DNA of 64,000 bases from Parahaliea aestuarii (GCF_008064635.1 NZ_VRYZ01000007.1:1-64000), one strand, 5' to 3'. Shown: positions 45,924 to 55,579, counted from the first letter of the stretch. Program-made: numbers and translations. The notes: a model not told the origin generated them from the sequence alone.

Positions 45924-46625
45924 ATGTCCGGATTCGACAAGGTGGTAGGCAGCTACGAGGAAGCGATGGACGGCCTCGAAGACAACATGACCATCGTGGC
46001 CGGTGGCTTTGGTCTCTGCGGCATCCCGGAGAATCTCATCAAGGAGATCAAGCGCCGGGGCACCACCGGACTGACCATCGCCTCCAATAATGCGGGCACC
46101 GACGGCAACGGCCTCGGCATCCTGCTGGAAGACAAGCAGATCAAGAAAATGATCGCGTCCTACGTGGGCGAGAACGCCCTGTTCGAAGCGCAGATGATGA
46201 GCGGCGAACTGGAGGTGGAACTTACCCCCCAGGGTACCCTGGCGGAGAAAATGCGCGCCGGCGGCGCCGGCATTCCCGCCTTCTTCACCGCCACCGGCTA
46301 CGGCACCCCGGTGGGCGAGGGCAAGGAAGTGCGGGAATTCAACGGCCGCCACTACATTCTGGAAGAAGCCATCCAGGGCGACTTCTCCATCGCCAAGGCC
46401 TGGAAGGCGGATCGCATGGGCAACCTGATATTTCGCATGACCGCGCGCAACTTCAACCCCATGGCCATCACCGCCGGCAAGATTGCCGTGGTGGAGGTGG
46501 AGGAAATCGTCGAAGTCGGCGAGCTCGACCCCGACCAGATTCACCTGCCCGGCATCTACGTGAACCGCCTGATCCAGGGCACTTTCGAGAAAAACATTGA
46601 AAAGCGCACCGTGCGCAGCGCATAA
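45924..46625 (+). CDS. scoA: Succinyl-CoA:3-ketoacid CoA-transferase subunit A
   Basis: A 233-aa subunit of the enzyme that moves CoA from succinyl-CoA to acetoacetate, allowing use of ketone bodies and ketogenic amino acids. MTIVAGGFGLCGIPENLI and ASNNAGTDGNGLGILLEDKQ are characteristic. ATG 45924 has AAAGGAGA eight bases upstream. The reading frame is open further upstream to 45816 but that part has no ribosome site. scoB follows after 12 bases. Confidence 0.95.
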   Translation: MSGFDKVVGSYEEAMDGLEDNMTIVAGGFGLCGIPENLIKEIKRRGTTGLTIASNNAGTDGNGLGILLEDKQIKKMIASYVGENALFEAQMMSGELEVELTPQGTLAEKMRAGGAGIPAFFTATGYGTPVGEGKEVREFNGRHYILEEAIQGDFSIAKAWKADRMGNLIFRMTARNFNPMAITAGKIAVVEVEEIVEVGELDPDQIHLPGIYVNRLIQGTFEKNIEKRTVRSA

Positions 46626-46637
46626 GGAGACGTCACC

Positions 46638-47294
46638 ATGGCTTTGACTCGTGAACAGCTCGCCCAGCGCGTAGCGCAGGAATTCCAGGACGGCTACTAC
46701 GTCAACCTCGGCATCGGCATCCCCACGCTGGCCGCCAATTACATCCCCGACGGCATGCAGGTCATGCTGCAGTCCGAGAACGGGCTGCTGGGCATGGGGC
46801 CCTTCCCGCTGGAAGAGGAAGTGGACGCCGACCTGATCAACGCCGGCAAACAGACCGTGACCATGGTCAAGGGCGCCTCGATTTTTTCCTCCGCCGAATC
46901 CTTTGCCATGATCCGCGGCGGTCACGTCGACCTGACCGTGCTGGGCGCCTTTGAAGTGGACTGCCAGGGCAACATTGCCTCCTACATGATTCCCGGCAAG
47001 TTGATCAAGGGCATGGGCGGCGCCATGGACCTGGTGGCCGGAGCGGACAACATCATCGTTGTCATGACCCACGCCTCCAAGCACGGCGAGTCCAAGCTGT
47101 TGCCCGAGTGCACCCTGCCCCTCACCGGCAAGGGCTGCATCAAGCGGGTGCTCACTGATATGGCGCTCCTCGACATCGAGGGCGGCAAATTCATCCTGCG
47201 GGAACGGGCACCGGGCGTGAGCGTTGAGGAGATCGCCAGTCTCACCGCCGGCGAGCTGGTGATTCCGGACAGCGTGCCTGAAATGCAGGTCTGA
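46638..47294 (+). CDS. scoB: Succinyl-CoA:3-ketoacid CoA-transferase subunit B
   Basis: A 218-aa subunit carrying the catalytic glutamate that forms the enzyme-CoA thioester: E47 in QSENGLLGMGP. VNLGIGIPTLAANYIPDG and KGMGGAMDLVAGADNIIVVM are typical. AAGGAGA lies nine bases before the ATG. With scoA it makes the complete transferase; a LysR regulator is divergent upstream. Confidence 0.96.
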   Translation: MALTREQLAQRVAQEFQDGYYVNLGIGIPTLAANYIPDGMQVMLQSENGLLGMGPFPLEEEVDADLINAGKQTVTMVKGASIFSSAESFAMIRGGHVDLTVLGAFEVDCQGNIASYMIPGKLIKGMGGAMDLVAGADNIIVVMTHASKHGESKLLPECTLPLTGKGCIKRVLTDMALLDIEGGKFILRERAPGVSVEEIASLTAGELVIPDSVPEMQV

Positions 47295-47329
47295 GACCCA
47301 ACCCGGACCTCCACGGACCGGCCTCTCGA

Positions 47330-47368
47330 GCCCCGGCGATGACAGTCGCCGGGGCACTGGCGTAGAAT
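47330..47368 (+). promoter_or_regulatory. Hairpin overlapping a probable promoter for the ABC-F gene
   Basis: A perfect 10-base stem (GCCCCGGCGA 47330-47339, TCGCCGGGGC 47346-47355) has a six-base loop but no T-run. The -35-like ATGACA (47339-47344) falls in the loop, and TAGAAT (47363-47368) lies 18 bases further, followed by GCGGCCCC. The arrangement could stop scoAB readthrough poorly while starting the next gene. Pattern-based only. Confidence 0.45.
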
Positions 47369-47398
47369 GCGGCCCCTCATTTATCCCCAGGCAGCCCC

Positions 47399-49285
47399 AT
47401 GCCCCTGCTCAAGCTCGATCAAGTCCAACTCCAGTTCGGCACCCACAGCCTGCTCGACCACGTCGACCTCACCATCACCAAGGGTGAAAAGCTGGGCCTG
47501 CTGGGCCGCAACGGCATGGGCAAAACCACACTGCTGAAAGTACTGGCAGGCGAGATCAGCCCCGACGCCGGCGAGCGCTGGCTACGCCCCGGCGTGAAGC
47601 TGGCACGGCTGGAACAGACTCTGCCGGAAGCAGACGACGCCACGGTCTATGACGTGGTGGCCGGTGGCCTGCCAGAAGCGGGAGAGCACCTGAAGGCCTA
47701 CCACCACCTGCTGCAGCAGGGGGCCGAGGTGGATATGAATGCCCTCGCCCGGGTGCAGCAGAAGCTGGAAGCGGTGGACGGCTGGAACCTGCAACTGCGG
47801 GTGGAAACCACCCTCAGCCACCTGCAGCTGCCCGCCGACGCCCTGATGCGGGAACTCTCCGGCGGCTGGCGGCGCCGGGTGGCACTGGCCCGGGCACTGG
47901 TGTGCGAGCCGGATATCCTGCTGCTGGACGAGCCCACCAACCACCTCGATATCCCCGCCATCGAGTGGCTGGAGGAGCAACTGCAACAGTTCCGCGGCGC
48001 CCTGATCCTGATCACTCACGACCGCCGCTTCCTGCAGAACGTGGTGAACAGTATCGCCGAACTGGACCGCGGCCATCTGTCAGTATGGCGCGGCGACTAC
48101 CGCGGTTTTCTCGAGCACCGGGAACAGGAACTGGCGGCCGAGGAGCGCGCAAACGCCCTGTTCGACAAAAAGCTCGCCCAGGAAGAAGTCTGGATCCGCC
48201 AGGGTATCAAGGCCCGGCGCACCCGCAACGAGGGCCGCGTGCGCGCCCTGAAAGCCATGCGCGAAGAGCGCGGCCAGCGTCGCGAGCGCGTGGGCAAGGC
48301 CACTTTCGCCCTGGAGGACGCCAGCAGCTCCGGCAAGATCGTGGCCGAGCTGCAGGGCGTGAGCAAGGCCTACGGCGACAAGACCCTGCTCAGGGACTTC
48401 TCCACCATCATCCAGCGCGGCGATCGCATTGGCATCGTCGGCGCCAACGGCGCCGGCAAATCGACCCTGGTAAAGATTCTGCTGGGGCAGCTGGAGCCCG
48501 ACAGCGGCAGCGTCAAACTCGGCAGCAAACTGGAGGTGGCCTATTCTGACCAGCTGCGCGGCGCCCTGGACCCGGAACAGAACCTGATCGACAACGTCTG
48601 CGGCGGCCAGGAGTTCATCGACATCAAGGGCAAGCGCAAGCACGCTATCTCCTACCTCGGCGACTTCCTGTTCAGCCCGGAGCGGGTACGGACGCCGGTC
48701 AAGGCCCTGTCCGGCGGTGAGCAGAACCGCGCGGTGCTGGCCCAGCTGTTCAGCAAACCCGCCAACCTGCTGGTGCTGGACGAACCCACCAACGACCTCG
48801 ATATCGAGACGCTGGAACTGCTGGAGGAGATCCTGCTGGACTTCGACGGCACCGTAATCCTGGTCAGCCACGACCGGGACTTTATGGACCGGGTGGTCAC
48901 CAGCCTGCTGGTGGTGGAAGGCAATGGTGTCGTCACCGACCAGGCCGGCGGCTACAGCGACTGGGAAGCGCGAGGCGGCAAGCTGCGTGAAATCACCGAA
49001 AAGCCCCCCGCCGCCAGGACTGCGGAAGCGGCCACTGCGCCTGCCAGCAAACCCGCGGCGCCCCGCCCCAAACTGTCCTATAAAGACCAGCGCGAGCTGG
49101 ATGCCCTGCCGAAAAAAATCGAGGCGCTGGAACAGCGCCAGGCCGAACTGGAGGCCGCGATTGCCGACCCCGGCTTCTACCAGCAGGAACGCGAGGTCAC
49201 CGAGCCGGTACTGTCCGAACTGGCTGACGTGCAGGAAGCGCTGGAAGCGGCCATGGAGCGCTGGATGGAGCTGGAAGAAGGCTGA
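47399..49285 (+). CDS. uup: ABC-F ATPase, Uup-type
   Basis: A 628-aa soluble protein with two ABC domains and no membrane helices. Walker A motifs are GRNGMGKTT and GANGAGKST; signatures LSGGWRRRVALARAL and LSGGEQNRAVLAQL; Walker B ILLLDEPTNHLD and LLVLDEPTNDLD. The C-terminal 100 residues form a charged coiled coil (KDQRELDALPKKIEALEQRQ), the Uup feature that binds DNA. ABC-F proteins act on ribosomes or, for Uup, also in DNA-branch handling and transposon excision. The start was chosen at 47399; no strong ribosome site is visible. Confidence 0.92.
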   Translation: MPLLKLDQVQLQFGTHSLLDHVDLTITKGEKLGLLGRNGMGKTTLLKVLAGEISPDAGERWLRPGVKLARLEQTLPEADDATVYDVVAGGLPEAGEHLKAYHHLLQQGAEVDMNALARVQQKLEAVDGWNLQLRVETTLSHLQLPADALMRELSGGWRRRVALARALVCEPDILLLDEPTNHLDIPAIEWLEEQLQQFRGALILITHDRRFLQNVVNSIAELDRGHLSVWRGDYRGFLEHREQELAAEERANALFDKKLAQEEVWIRQGIKARRTRNEGRVRALKAMREERGQRRERVGKATFALEDASSSGKIVAELQGVSKAYGDKTLLRDFSTIIQRGDRIGIVGANGAGKSTLVKILLGQLEPDSGSVKLGSKLEVAYSDQLRGALDPEQNLIDNVCGGQEFIDIKGKRKHAISYLGDFLFSPERVRTPVKALSGGEQNRAVLAQLFSKPANLLVLDEPTNDLDIETLELLEEILLDFDGTVILVSHDRDFMDRVVTSLLVVEGNGVVTDQAGGYSDWEARGGKLREITEKPPAARTAEAATAPASKPAAPRPKLSYKDQRELDALPKKIEALEQRQAELEAAIADPGFYQQEREVTEPVLSELADVQEALEAAMERWMELEEG

Positions 49286-49326
49286 TCGGGCACGGATGGG
49301 CACCGGTCTTCGCGGCGCCCCGGCCC

Positions 49327-50616
49327 CTACTCTGGCAACACCAGCGCGGCAAGCGCCTCGCGTTCAAAATCCATCACCAGCGCCGTCTGCGCCCGCTCCC
49401 AGGCGCGCCGGGAGTGCAGTCGGGCCGCCGCTTGCAGCTCTGCATCCGGCAGCGCCGCAAGCGATGCCAGCGCCTTCTGCAGGCGCACCTGAACCGACAG
49501 CATGGCCGCCCCGTCCCGGGACAGGGGCGTCACAATATCGTCGAGCAGATCGAAGGGATCCAGGGCCGGCAGCCAGACCCGGGCCTCGCAGCACTCGTCT
49601 TGCCCATCGTCTTTCCCTCTCTCATCGCCGTCAGCCACCTCCGCCCGCGTCTGCACCCAGCGCGTCAACAGGCGAGTCGCGCGACCGATGATATCGATGG
49701 CCGTACCGGGATCATTGATTCCCGGCGACAGTGCCCGCGAGGCGATCTCGGCCAGTACGATAAGACCGAAGCGGGGGTCGAAGTCGAAGGTGCGGGTGGC
49801 GCCGATGGCAAAGGCTTCCCGCAGAGCATCCTCATCCGCACTGCCGCCCCCGGACACGGCTAACAGTGCAGTGCCACTGTCGACAAAGGTTCCCGGCACC
49901 GCACAGACAAACAGCTCGACATCGCTGTTTTGTGCCACCTCGATCAGCGCCGGTATATCAATGTGCCGTACGTAACCCACCTGGCCGGCGCTCACCCGGC
50001 GGGCAGTCTCCGGTATCTGTTCAGCCAGCTGCCCGCAGGGCCGCGCCCCGAGCCCGGGATAGCGGGCCCGTTCCAGCAGCGCGTCCAGCGTTGCATTCTC
50101 CACCCTCTCGGTGGTCTCGCTGACCCGCACCAGGTGCGAGAGATGGTCGATCCAGCGCAGCAGGGCCACCACAATCAGCACAATCACCAGTGCGGTGAGG
50201 GCAAACAGCACCACGTGGCCGCGCTCGCCGTAAACGCCGGCATTCAGTGCCACCAGCCCCACCAGGCTGAACAGGAAGGAGCCGATAAACACGCCGAGGG
50301 CGTGGCGGGTAATCTCGTTGTCGAGCACCAGGGTCGTGGCGCGGGGCGAAGTATTACCGGTCACTGCGCCGTGGGCAGTGACCATGGTCGCCAGTGAGAA
50401 GGTGGTGACCGCCAGCATGCTGGAGGCGAGAATGCCCAGCACCCGATCCGCGGCTTCCGCGGTAACGTACTCGGCGGTGCCGGGGGGAATGAGCGGCGCC
50501 AGCAGCGCCGCCAGAAACACCGAGCCCACCGCGGCCAGCGCGTACAGCAAGGCCGTCAGCCACAGCTGCCTGGCCAGTTGGCGCAGGGCCCAGTGCCAGT
50601 GGGTCGAGAGACTCAC
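49327..50616 (-). CDS. DUF2254 inner-membrane protein
   Basis: A 429-aa protein with membrane segments near residues 20-40, 62-82, 105-125 and 135-155 and a C-terminal soluble domain containing ALSPGINDPGTAIDII, the most recognisable DUF2254 block. Function in the family is unknown to me. An insertion rich in charge (VADGDERGKDDGQDECCE, about 330-350) looks strain-specific. The start codon is GTG (50616) with GGGG upstream. It converges with uup. Confidence 0.85.
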   Translation of the reverse strand: MSLSTHWHWALRQLARQLWLTALLYALAAVGSVFLAALLAPLIPPGTAEYVTAEAADRVLGILASSMLAVTTFSLATMVTAHGAVTGNTSPRATTLVLDNEITRHALGVFIGSFLFSLVGLVALNAGVYGERGHVVLFALTALVIVLIVVALLRWIDHLSHLVRVSETTERVENATLDALLERARYPGLGARPCGQLAEQIPETARRVSAGQVGYVRHIDIPALIEVAQNSDVELFVCAVPGTFVDSGTALLAVSGGGSADEDALREAFAIGATRTFDFDPRFGLIVLAEIASRALSPGINDPGTAIDIIGRATRLLTRWVQTRAEVADGDERGKDDGQDECCEARVWLPALDPFDLLDDIVTPLSRDGAAMLSVQVRLQKALASLAALPDAELQAAARLHSRRAWERAQTALVMDFEREALAALVLPE

Positions 50617-50634
50617 GTGGAGCCCCGGCGCAGG

Positions 50635-51828
50635 TCAGCCTTTAACCACCTGCCCGACAGCTGCCGCCAGGGCATCGATATTGCGCGCATTGACTCCCGC
50701 CACGTTGATGCGTGAAGAGTCCAGCATATACACACTGTGCTCATTGCGCAGCTTCTGCGCCTGTTCCTTGCTCAGGCCGAGGAAGGAGAACATACCCTTC
50801 TCCCGCTCGATAAACCCGAAATCGCGATCAGTAGCGGCTTCCAGTTGGTGGCGGATCTGGCTGCGCAGGGCGTTGATACGCTGGCACATGCCCTGCAATT
50901 CCGCCTCCCAGCTGGCGCGCAGCGCCGGGTCGGTCAGCACCTTGCCGGCGATAATCGCACCGTGGGCCGGGGGCATGGAGTACACCCGGCGCGCAGCCAC
51001 CTGGGCCTGGCTCTGCAGGGCCGCCGCGGAGTTGCCGTCGCGGCACAGGAACAGGGTGGCGCCGGTGCGCTCGCGGTACAGCCCCAGGTTCTTGGAACTG
51101 GAGGCGGCCACAATCATCTCCGGCAGGCGGGCGGCCAGCAGGCGCAGGCCGGCGGCGTCGGCGTCGAGGCCGTCCCCCAGGCCCTGGTAGGCGATATCGA
51201 TAAAGGGCAGGAAGCCCTGGTTCTCCGCCATGTCGGCAACCACGCCCCACTGCTCCAGCGACAGGTCGGCGCCACAGGGGTTGTGACAGCAGCCGTGCAA
51301 GAGCACCACGTCGCCGGCCTGCGCCTGCTTCAGGTCATCGACCATAGCGTCGAAGTTCACCCCGTGGCTATCCGGCTCGTAGTAGCGGTAGTTCTCGAAC
51401 TTGAGACCCACGCTGCCCAGCAGGGGAATGTGCACCGGCCAGGTGGGGTCGGACACCCACACCTTCGCCCCCGGCACCGCGGCGGCAATCACCTCGGCGC
51501 CGATGCGCAGGGCGCCGCAGCCCCCCGGGGTCTGGATGCTGCTGATACGGCCCGCCAGCAGGGGCGCGCTGTCCTCACCAAACACCAGCTTCTGGATGCC
51601 GGTGTTGAAAGCGGCGTCTCCGGATGCCGGCATATAGGCCTTGGTGGTCTCTTCCTCAACCAGCTGGCGCTGGGCCCGCTGCACGGCGTCGAACACGGGG
51701 CACAGGCCCTGTTCGTCCATGTAGATACCGACAGTGAGATCCACCTTGTTCGGGTTGTCGTCGGCGCGGGCGGCGGCAGCCAGGCCGAGAATGGGGTCGG
51801 CGGGCAGCAGGGGCAGTTGATCCAGCAT
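50635..51828 (-). CDS. Aromatic/aspartate aminotransferase (class I, AspC/TyrB group)
   Basis: A 397-aa PLP enzyme transferring amino groups between aromatic amino acids or aspartate and 2-oxoglutarate. The PLP lysine is in SSSKNLGLYRERTG; HGCCHNPCGADLS and DIAYQGLGDGLDADA are conserved class I blocks; VGIYMDEQG is typical of the AspC/TyrB group. The sequence does not separate tyrosine from aspartate preference. GGAGAA precedes the ATG. Same direction as pepD upstream (25-base gap), so the two may be cotranscribed. Confidence 0.92.
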   Translation of the reverse strand: MLDQLPLLPADPILGLAAAARADDNPNKVDLTVGIYMDEQGLCPVFDAVQRAQRQLVEEETTKAYMPASGDAAFNTGIQKLVFGEDSAPLLAGRISSIQTPGGCGALRIGAEVIAAAVPGAKVWVSDPTWPVHIPLLGSVGLKFENYRYYEPDSHGVNFDAMVDDLKQAQAGDVVLLHGCCHNPCGADLSLEQWGVVADMAENQGFLPFIDIAYQGLGDGLDADAAGLRLLAARLPEMIVAASSSKNLGLYRERTGATLFLCRDGNSAAALQSQAQVAARRVYSMPPAHGAIIAGKVLTDPALRASWEAELQGMCQRINALRSQIRHQLEAATDRDFGFIEREKGMFSFLGLSKEQAQKLRNEHSVYMLDSSRINVAGVNARNIDALAAAVGQVVKG

Positions 51829-51853
51829 GAAGAGTTCTCCGTCAGGGTCGGGT

Positions 51854-53293
51854 CTACATCTCCGCCAACAGGGCGGTGAGCAGGGTCCAGAAAGGGGCTA
51901 CGGTGTCGATCTGCAGGCGCTCGGTGGGCGAGTGGGCGCCGCGGATGGTGGGGCCGAAGGACAGGATGTCCACATCGGCCTTTTTGCTCTTGAGAATGCC
52001 GCATTCCAGGCCGGCATGGATGGCCTTCACTGCGGGCACTTCGCCAAACAGGCGTTCATGCAGGGCCTTGCCCCGGGCCAGCAGGGGGCTGTCGAAGTCC
52101 GGCTGCCAGCCGGGGTAGCCGCCCTTGTCGGTTAGTTCCAGGTCGGCCATGCGCGCCAGCGCGGCCATCTGGCGCCGCAGGGGATGGCTCTGGTCCTCGT
52201 TGAAAAAACGCAGGCTGGATTCAATATACAGGGCGCCGTCCTGCAACTCGCAGCGCGCGAGGTTGATACTGAGGTCCACCAGGTCCGCCGGCTGGGCGAG
52301 ATTGTAGGATTGCGCGCCGTGGGGAAACACCGCCAGCACATCCAGTAAAGCGTTACTGTCGGCGGCACTGAGCACCGCTTCCGGCTCTGCCGCGCTCAGG
52401 GTCGTCTGCAATCCTTCGTCCGCCGCCGGCAGGTAGCCGCGCCAGTGGCCGAGCAGGGTGTCGAGGCGCGTCTGCAGGCTATCGGCCAGGTGCGAGGGGC
52501 AGGCAAACCAGACATCGCCCTCCCGGGGAATCACATTGTGAGCCACCCCGGCGTGGAAACGCGCCAGTTGCAGGCCCTCAACACCCTGCAGGAAGTCCAC
52601 CAGCAACTTGATGGCGTTACCCAGTTGCTCGTGAATCTGGATGCCGGAATGGCCGCCCGACAGTCCCTTCAGGTTGAGGTGGAAATGGGCCAAACCCTCG
52701 GTAAAAGCACTGGCGTACTGCCGGCGGAAGGTGTGACTGTGGCCGCCGGCGCAGCCGATATAGAGCTCATTCCAGTCCTCGGTATCCAGGTTCAGCATGC
52801 GGGTGCCGCTGAGCATGCCGGCGTCCAGTTCCTGGGCGCCGCCGAGTCCGGTTTCTTCATCCACTGTGAACAGCAATTCCAGCGGCGGGTGGGACACGCT
52901 GTCGTCAGTCATCACCGCCAGCGCCGCGGCGCAGCCCATGCCGTTGTCGGCGCCGAGGGTGGTGCGGTCGGCCTTGAGCCAGCCGTCCACCACCTGCAGG
53001 TCCAGCGGGTCGCGATGAAAGTCGTGCTCCTTGTCCTCGGTTTTCACGGTCACCATGTCCAGGTGGTTCTGGATGATGACCGCCCCTTCGTCTTCGCGCC
53101 CCGCACTGCCGGGCACATAAACCACCAGGTTGCCGACGGCATCCGTCTTCCAGCTGCAGCCCGCGGCCTCGGCCTGGTCGATGACGTACTGACGCACTGC
53201 CGCCTCTTCCTTGGAAGGGCGGGGAATCTGGGTGAAGTGGTAAAAGTGCTCCCAGATATGGGCGGGAGCCTCGGGGTAGTGTTCGGGTTTCAT
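51854..53293 (-). CDS. pepD: Aminoacyl-histidine dipeptidase (peptidase D, M20 family)
   Basis: A 479-aa cytosolic zinc dipeptidase that cleaves carnosine-like and many other dipeptides. The M20 motifs are VIIQNHLDMV (metal histidine), LGADNGMGCA (bridging aspartate), DEETGLGGAQ (catalytic glutamate), LNLDTEDWNELYIGCAGG, and a C-terminal AIHAGLECGIL. The length matches E. coli PepD (485 aa). The start is ATG 53293 (MKPEHYPEAP), just after GGAGGCCCC; the frame is open eight codons further upstream. It leads the aminotransferase gene. Confidence 0.95.
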   Translation of the reverse strand: MKPEHYPEAPAHIWEHFYHFTQIPRPSKEEAAVRQYVIDQAEAAGCSWKTDAVGNLVVYVPGSAGREDEGAVIIQNHLDMVTVKTEDKEHDFHRDPLDLQVVDGWLKADRTTLGADNGMGCAAALAVMTDDSVSHPPLELLFTVDEETGLGGAQELDAGMLSGTRMLNLDTEDWNELYIGCAGGHSHTFRRQYASAFTEGLAHFHLNLKGLSGGHSGIQIHEQLGNAIKLLVDFLQGVEGLQLARFHAGVAHNVIPREGDVWFACPSHLADSLQTRLDTLLGHWRGYLPAADEGLQTTLSAAEPEAVLSAADSNALLDVLAVFPHGAQSYNLAQPADLVDLSINLARCELQDGALYIESSLRFFNEDQSHPLRRQMAALARMADLELTDKGGYPGWQPDFDSPLLARGKALHERLFGEVPAVKAIHAGLECGILKSKKADVDILSFGPTIRGAHSPTERLQIDTVAPFWTLLTALLAEM

Positions 53294-53368
53294 GGGGCCT
53301 CCAAAAGGGGCCGGCATTATACCCGAGGCCGGGCTGCCATGACACGCGCCCGGCCGCCCGCAAACAGC

Positions 53369-54679
53369 CTACATGAAAGCGAACTTGGCGAGAAAAATGG
53401 CCGCCAGGAACCAGGCTCCGGGGGAGATGTCCCGGCGCCGCCCGGCGCAGAGCTTGATCGCCACATAGCTGATGAAGCCCACGGCGATGCCGTTGGCGAT
53501 GGAGAATGACAGGGGAATCATGACGATGGTAATCAGCGCCGGCACCACTTCGGTGCTGTCCTGCCACTCCAGGCCCTGCATGCCGGTGAGCATAAGCATG
53601 GCGACGTAGATCAGGGCGCCGGCAGTAGCGAAAGCGGGCACCATGCCCGCCAGGGGGGCGAAGAAAATGGCGCCCAGGAACAGGGTACCCACGGTAACGG
53701 CGGTCAGGCCGGTGCGACCGCCGGCGGCCACCCCTGCCGCGCTCTCCACGTAGCTGGTAACGGGTGCGCAGCCCAGAAAGGCACCGAGCACACTGGAGGT
53801 ACTGTCGGCCTTCAGGGCGCGATCCATGTTCTCGATATTGCCCTGCTCGTCCACCAGATTGGCGCGACTGGCCACCCCGAGCAGCGTGCCCGCGGTGTCG
53901 AACAGGTTGACGAACAGGAAGGCGATCACCACGCTGGTCATCGCCACATCCAGCGCACCGAGGATATCCAGCTGCATAAAGGTCGGGGCGATACTCGGCG
54001 GCGCCGCCACCAGGCCGTTGTACTCCACCTGCCCCGTCAGCAGTCCGATCACCGTAATGGTGAGGATTCCGAGAATGATGGCGCCGTGCACCTGGCGGAT
54101 CGAGAGTATGGCAATCAGCAGAAAGCCCAGGCAGGCCAGCGCCGGGCCGGGCCGGGTCAGATCACCCAGGGTGAGGAAGGTCGCCTCGGAGGCGACGATA
54201 ATGCCGCCGCTTTTGAGACCGATAAAGCCGACAAAGAGGCCGACACCGGCCCCCATCGCCACACGCAAATCGAGGGGAATGCTGTCCAGCATCCAGCGCC
54301 GGATGCGCGTCACGCTCATAATCACAAAGAGGATGCCCGCGAGAAATACCGCGCCCAGCGCCACCTGCCAGCTGTAGCCCATATCGGCCACCACCGTATA
54401 GGTGAAGAAGGCGTTCAGCCCCATCCCCGGCGCCAGCCCCACCGGCCAGTTGGCATAAAACCCCATGATGTAGCAGGCCAGCGCAGAGGCGAGGCAGGTG
54501 GCCACAAAGCTGGCGCTGGGGTCCATGCCCGCCGAGGCCATCATCTGCGGGTTCACGAAGATGATGTAGGCCATGGTGACAAAGGTGGTGGCGCCGGCGA
54601 TCAATTCGCCGCGCACGGTGGTGCTGTGCTCGGACAGCCTGAAATATCGCCCGAGCAGGCCCTGATCCGGATTCTCCAT
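53369..54679 (-). CDS. NCS2-family purine permease (AzgA-like)
   Basis: A 436-aa inner-membrane carrier for hypoxanthine, guanine or adenine. About 12-14 membrane helices are visible. Family blocks are AGATTFVTMAYIIFVNPQMM, GLAPGMGLNAFFTYTVV, VNLFDTAGTLLGVASRANL and APVTSYVESAAGVAAGGRTG. It is divergent from a purine phosphoribosyltransferase gene, which suggests import followed by salvage of bases. The start ATG is at 54679, with GGGGAAGAGA upstream. Confidence 0.93.
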   Translation of the reverse strand: MENPDQGLLGRYFRLSEHSTTVRGELIAGATTFVTMAYIIFVNPQMMASAGMDPSASFVATCLASALACYIMGFYANWPVGLAPGMGLNAFFTYTVVADMGYSWQVALGAVFLAGILFVIMSVTRIRRWMLDSIPLDLRVAMGAGVGLFVGFIGLKSGGIIVASEATFLTLGDLTRPGPALACLGFLLIAILSIRQVHGAIILGILTITVIGLLTGQVEYNGLVAAPPSIAPTFMQLDILGALDVAMTSVVIAFLFVNLFDTAGTLLGVASRANLVDEQGNIENMDRALKADSTSSVLGAFLGCAPVTSYVESAAGVAAGGRTGLTAVTVGTLFLGAIFFAPLAGMVPAFATAGALIYVAMLMLTGMQGLEWQDSTEVVPALITIVMIPLSFSIANGIAVGFISYVAIKLCAGRRRDISPGAWFLAAIFLAKFAFM

Positions 54680-54844
54680 GCGCGTTCTCTTCCCCTGGGT
54701 TCGCTATCGGGCGAGTTTACGGAATCGGCCTGCGGGGCACCATAGCCGCCGGGCCTGTGATAATCTTTCGGCTCTCTCCAGAGGAGCCAATGCCGATTCT
54801 CGCTGATCGGATTTGCCTTTAACCGCCGCGCAGGAACCCTTTTC

Positions 54845-55414
54845 ATGGACAAGCACTACATCAGCGCCCAGCAACTACTGGAAGACTCCTTCCGCCTGGC
54901 CTGGCAGGTCTACGAGAGCGGTTATCGCCCCAATTACATTGTCGGTGTGTGGCGCGGTGGAGCCCCGGTAGGCATCGCGGTGCAGGAATTGCTGCATGTG
55001 CTGAAGGTGGATTCAGACCACATCGCCATCCGCACGTCTTCCTACACGGGCATCGACCAGCGCAGCCGCCACGTGCAGGTACACGGCCTCAATTACCTGA
55101 TCAAGCGCCTGGAGTCGGAGGATTCGCTGCTGATTGTGGACGACGTGCACGACTCGGGCCTGTCGATCGACCAGACGATCAGGGATCTGGAAGCGGCCTG
55201 CAAGAAGAATACGCCGGAGATCCGTATCGCCACGCCCTATTTCAAGCCGGGGCGCAACAAGACGGGGCGCATTCCGGACTACTATGTTCACCAGACGGAC
55301 GAGTGGCTGGTGTTTCCCCATGAGCTGGATGGGCTCACCATGGTAGAGCTGCGCGAGCACAAGCCGGAACTGGCGTTTATGGTGGATGCCATGGAAGGGA
55401 TTCGGGGGAAATAG
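54845..55414 (+). CDS. Purine phosphoribosyltransferase (hypoxanthine type)
   Basis: A 189-aa PRTase. The PRPP-binding loop is LLIVDDVHDSGLSI, and YIVGVWRGGAPVGIAVQELL holds the N-terminal pyrophosphate-binding loop. The sequence fits hypoxanthine/guanine enzymes of the Gpt-like group; exact base preference is not readable. GCAGGA lies about 11 bases upstream. It is divergent from the NCS2 purine permease (166 bases), a natural salvage pair. Confidence 0.88.
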   Translation: MDKHYISAQQLLEDSFRLAWQVYESGYRPNYIVGVWRGGAPVGIAVQELLHVLKVDSDHIAIRTSSYTGIDQRSRHVQVHGLNYLIKRLESEDSLLIVDDVHDSGLSIDQTIRDLEAACKKNTPEIRIATPYFKPGRNKTGRIPDYYVHQTDEWLVFPHELDGLTMVELREHKPELAFMVDAMEGIRGK

Positions 55415-55483
55415 AACTTCCATCCAGTGTGGGAAATTGTCGCCGAGTGACGAAGAGTGCGACTTTGTAGGCCGGTCGCGAAC

Positions 55484-55579
55484 TGGCGGTGTGCCTACCC
55501 GGACACGCTACGAGCACGTCCATGTGCGCTCTTCAGCGGCCATCCATGGCCGCTGACGGTCCGGGTAGGCACACCGCCA
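55484..55579. repeat. Inverted-repeat element A (conserved core, unique complementary arms)
   Basis: Perfect 21-base arms at 55484-55504 and 55559-55579 (starting TGGCGGTGTGCC and ending GGCACACCGCCA) enclose a 54-base core. The core contains GCGGCCATCCATGGCCGC and CTCTTCAGCGG. The reverse complement of the core matches the core of element B about 80 bases away, but the arms do not match B's arms. Confidence 0.9.

Noticed and set aside
45882-47357. Open frame of 491 codons on the minus strand
   Set aside because: Antisense to scoA and scoB, which are unambiguous.
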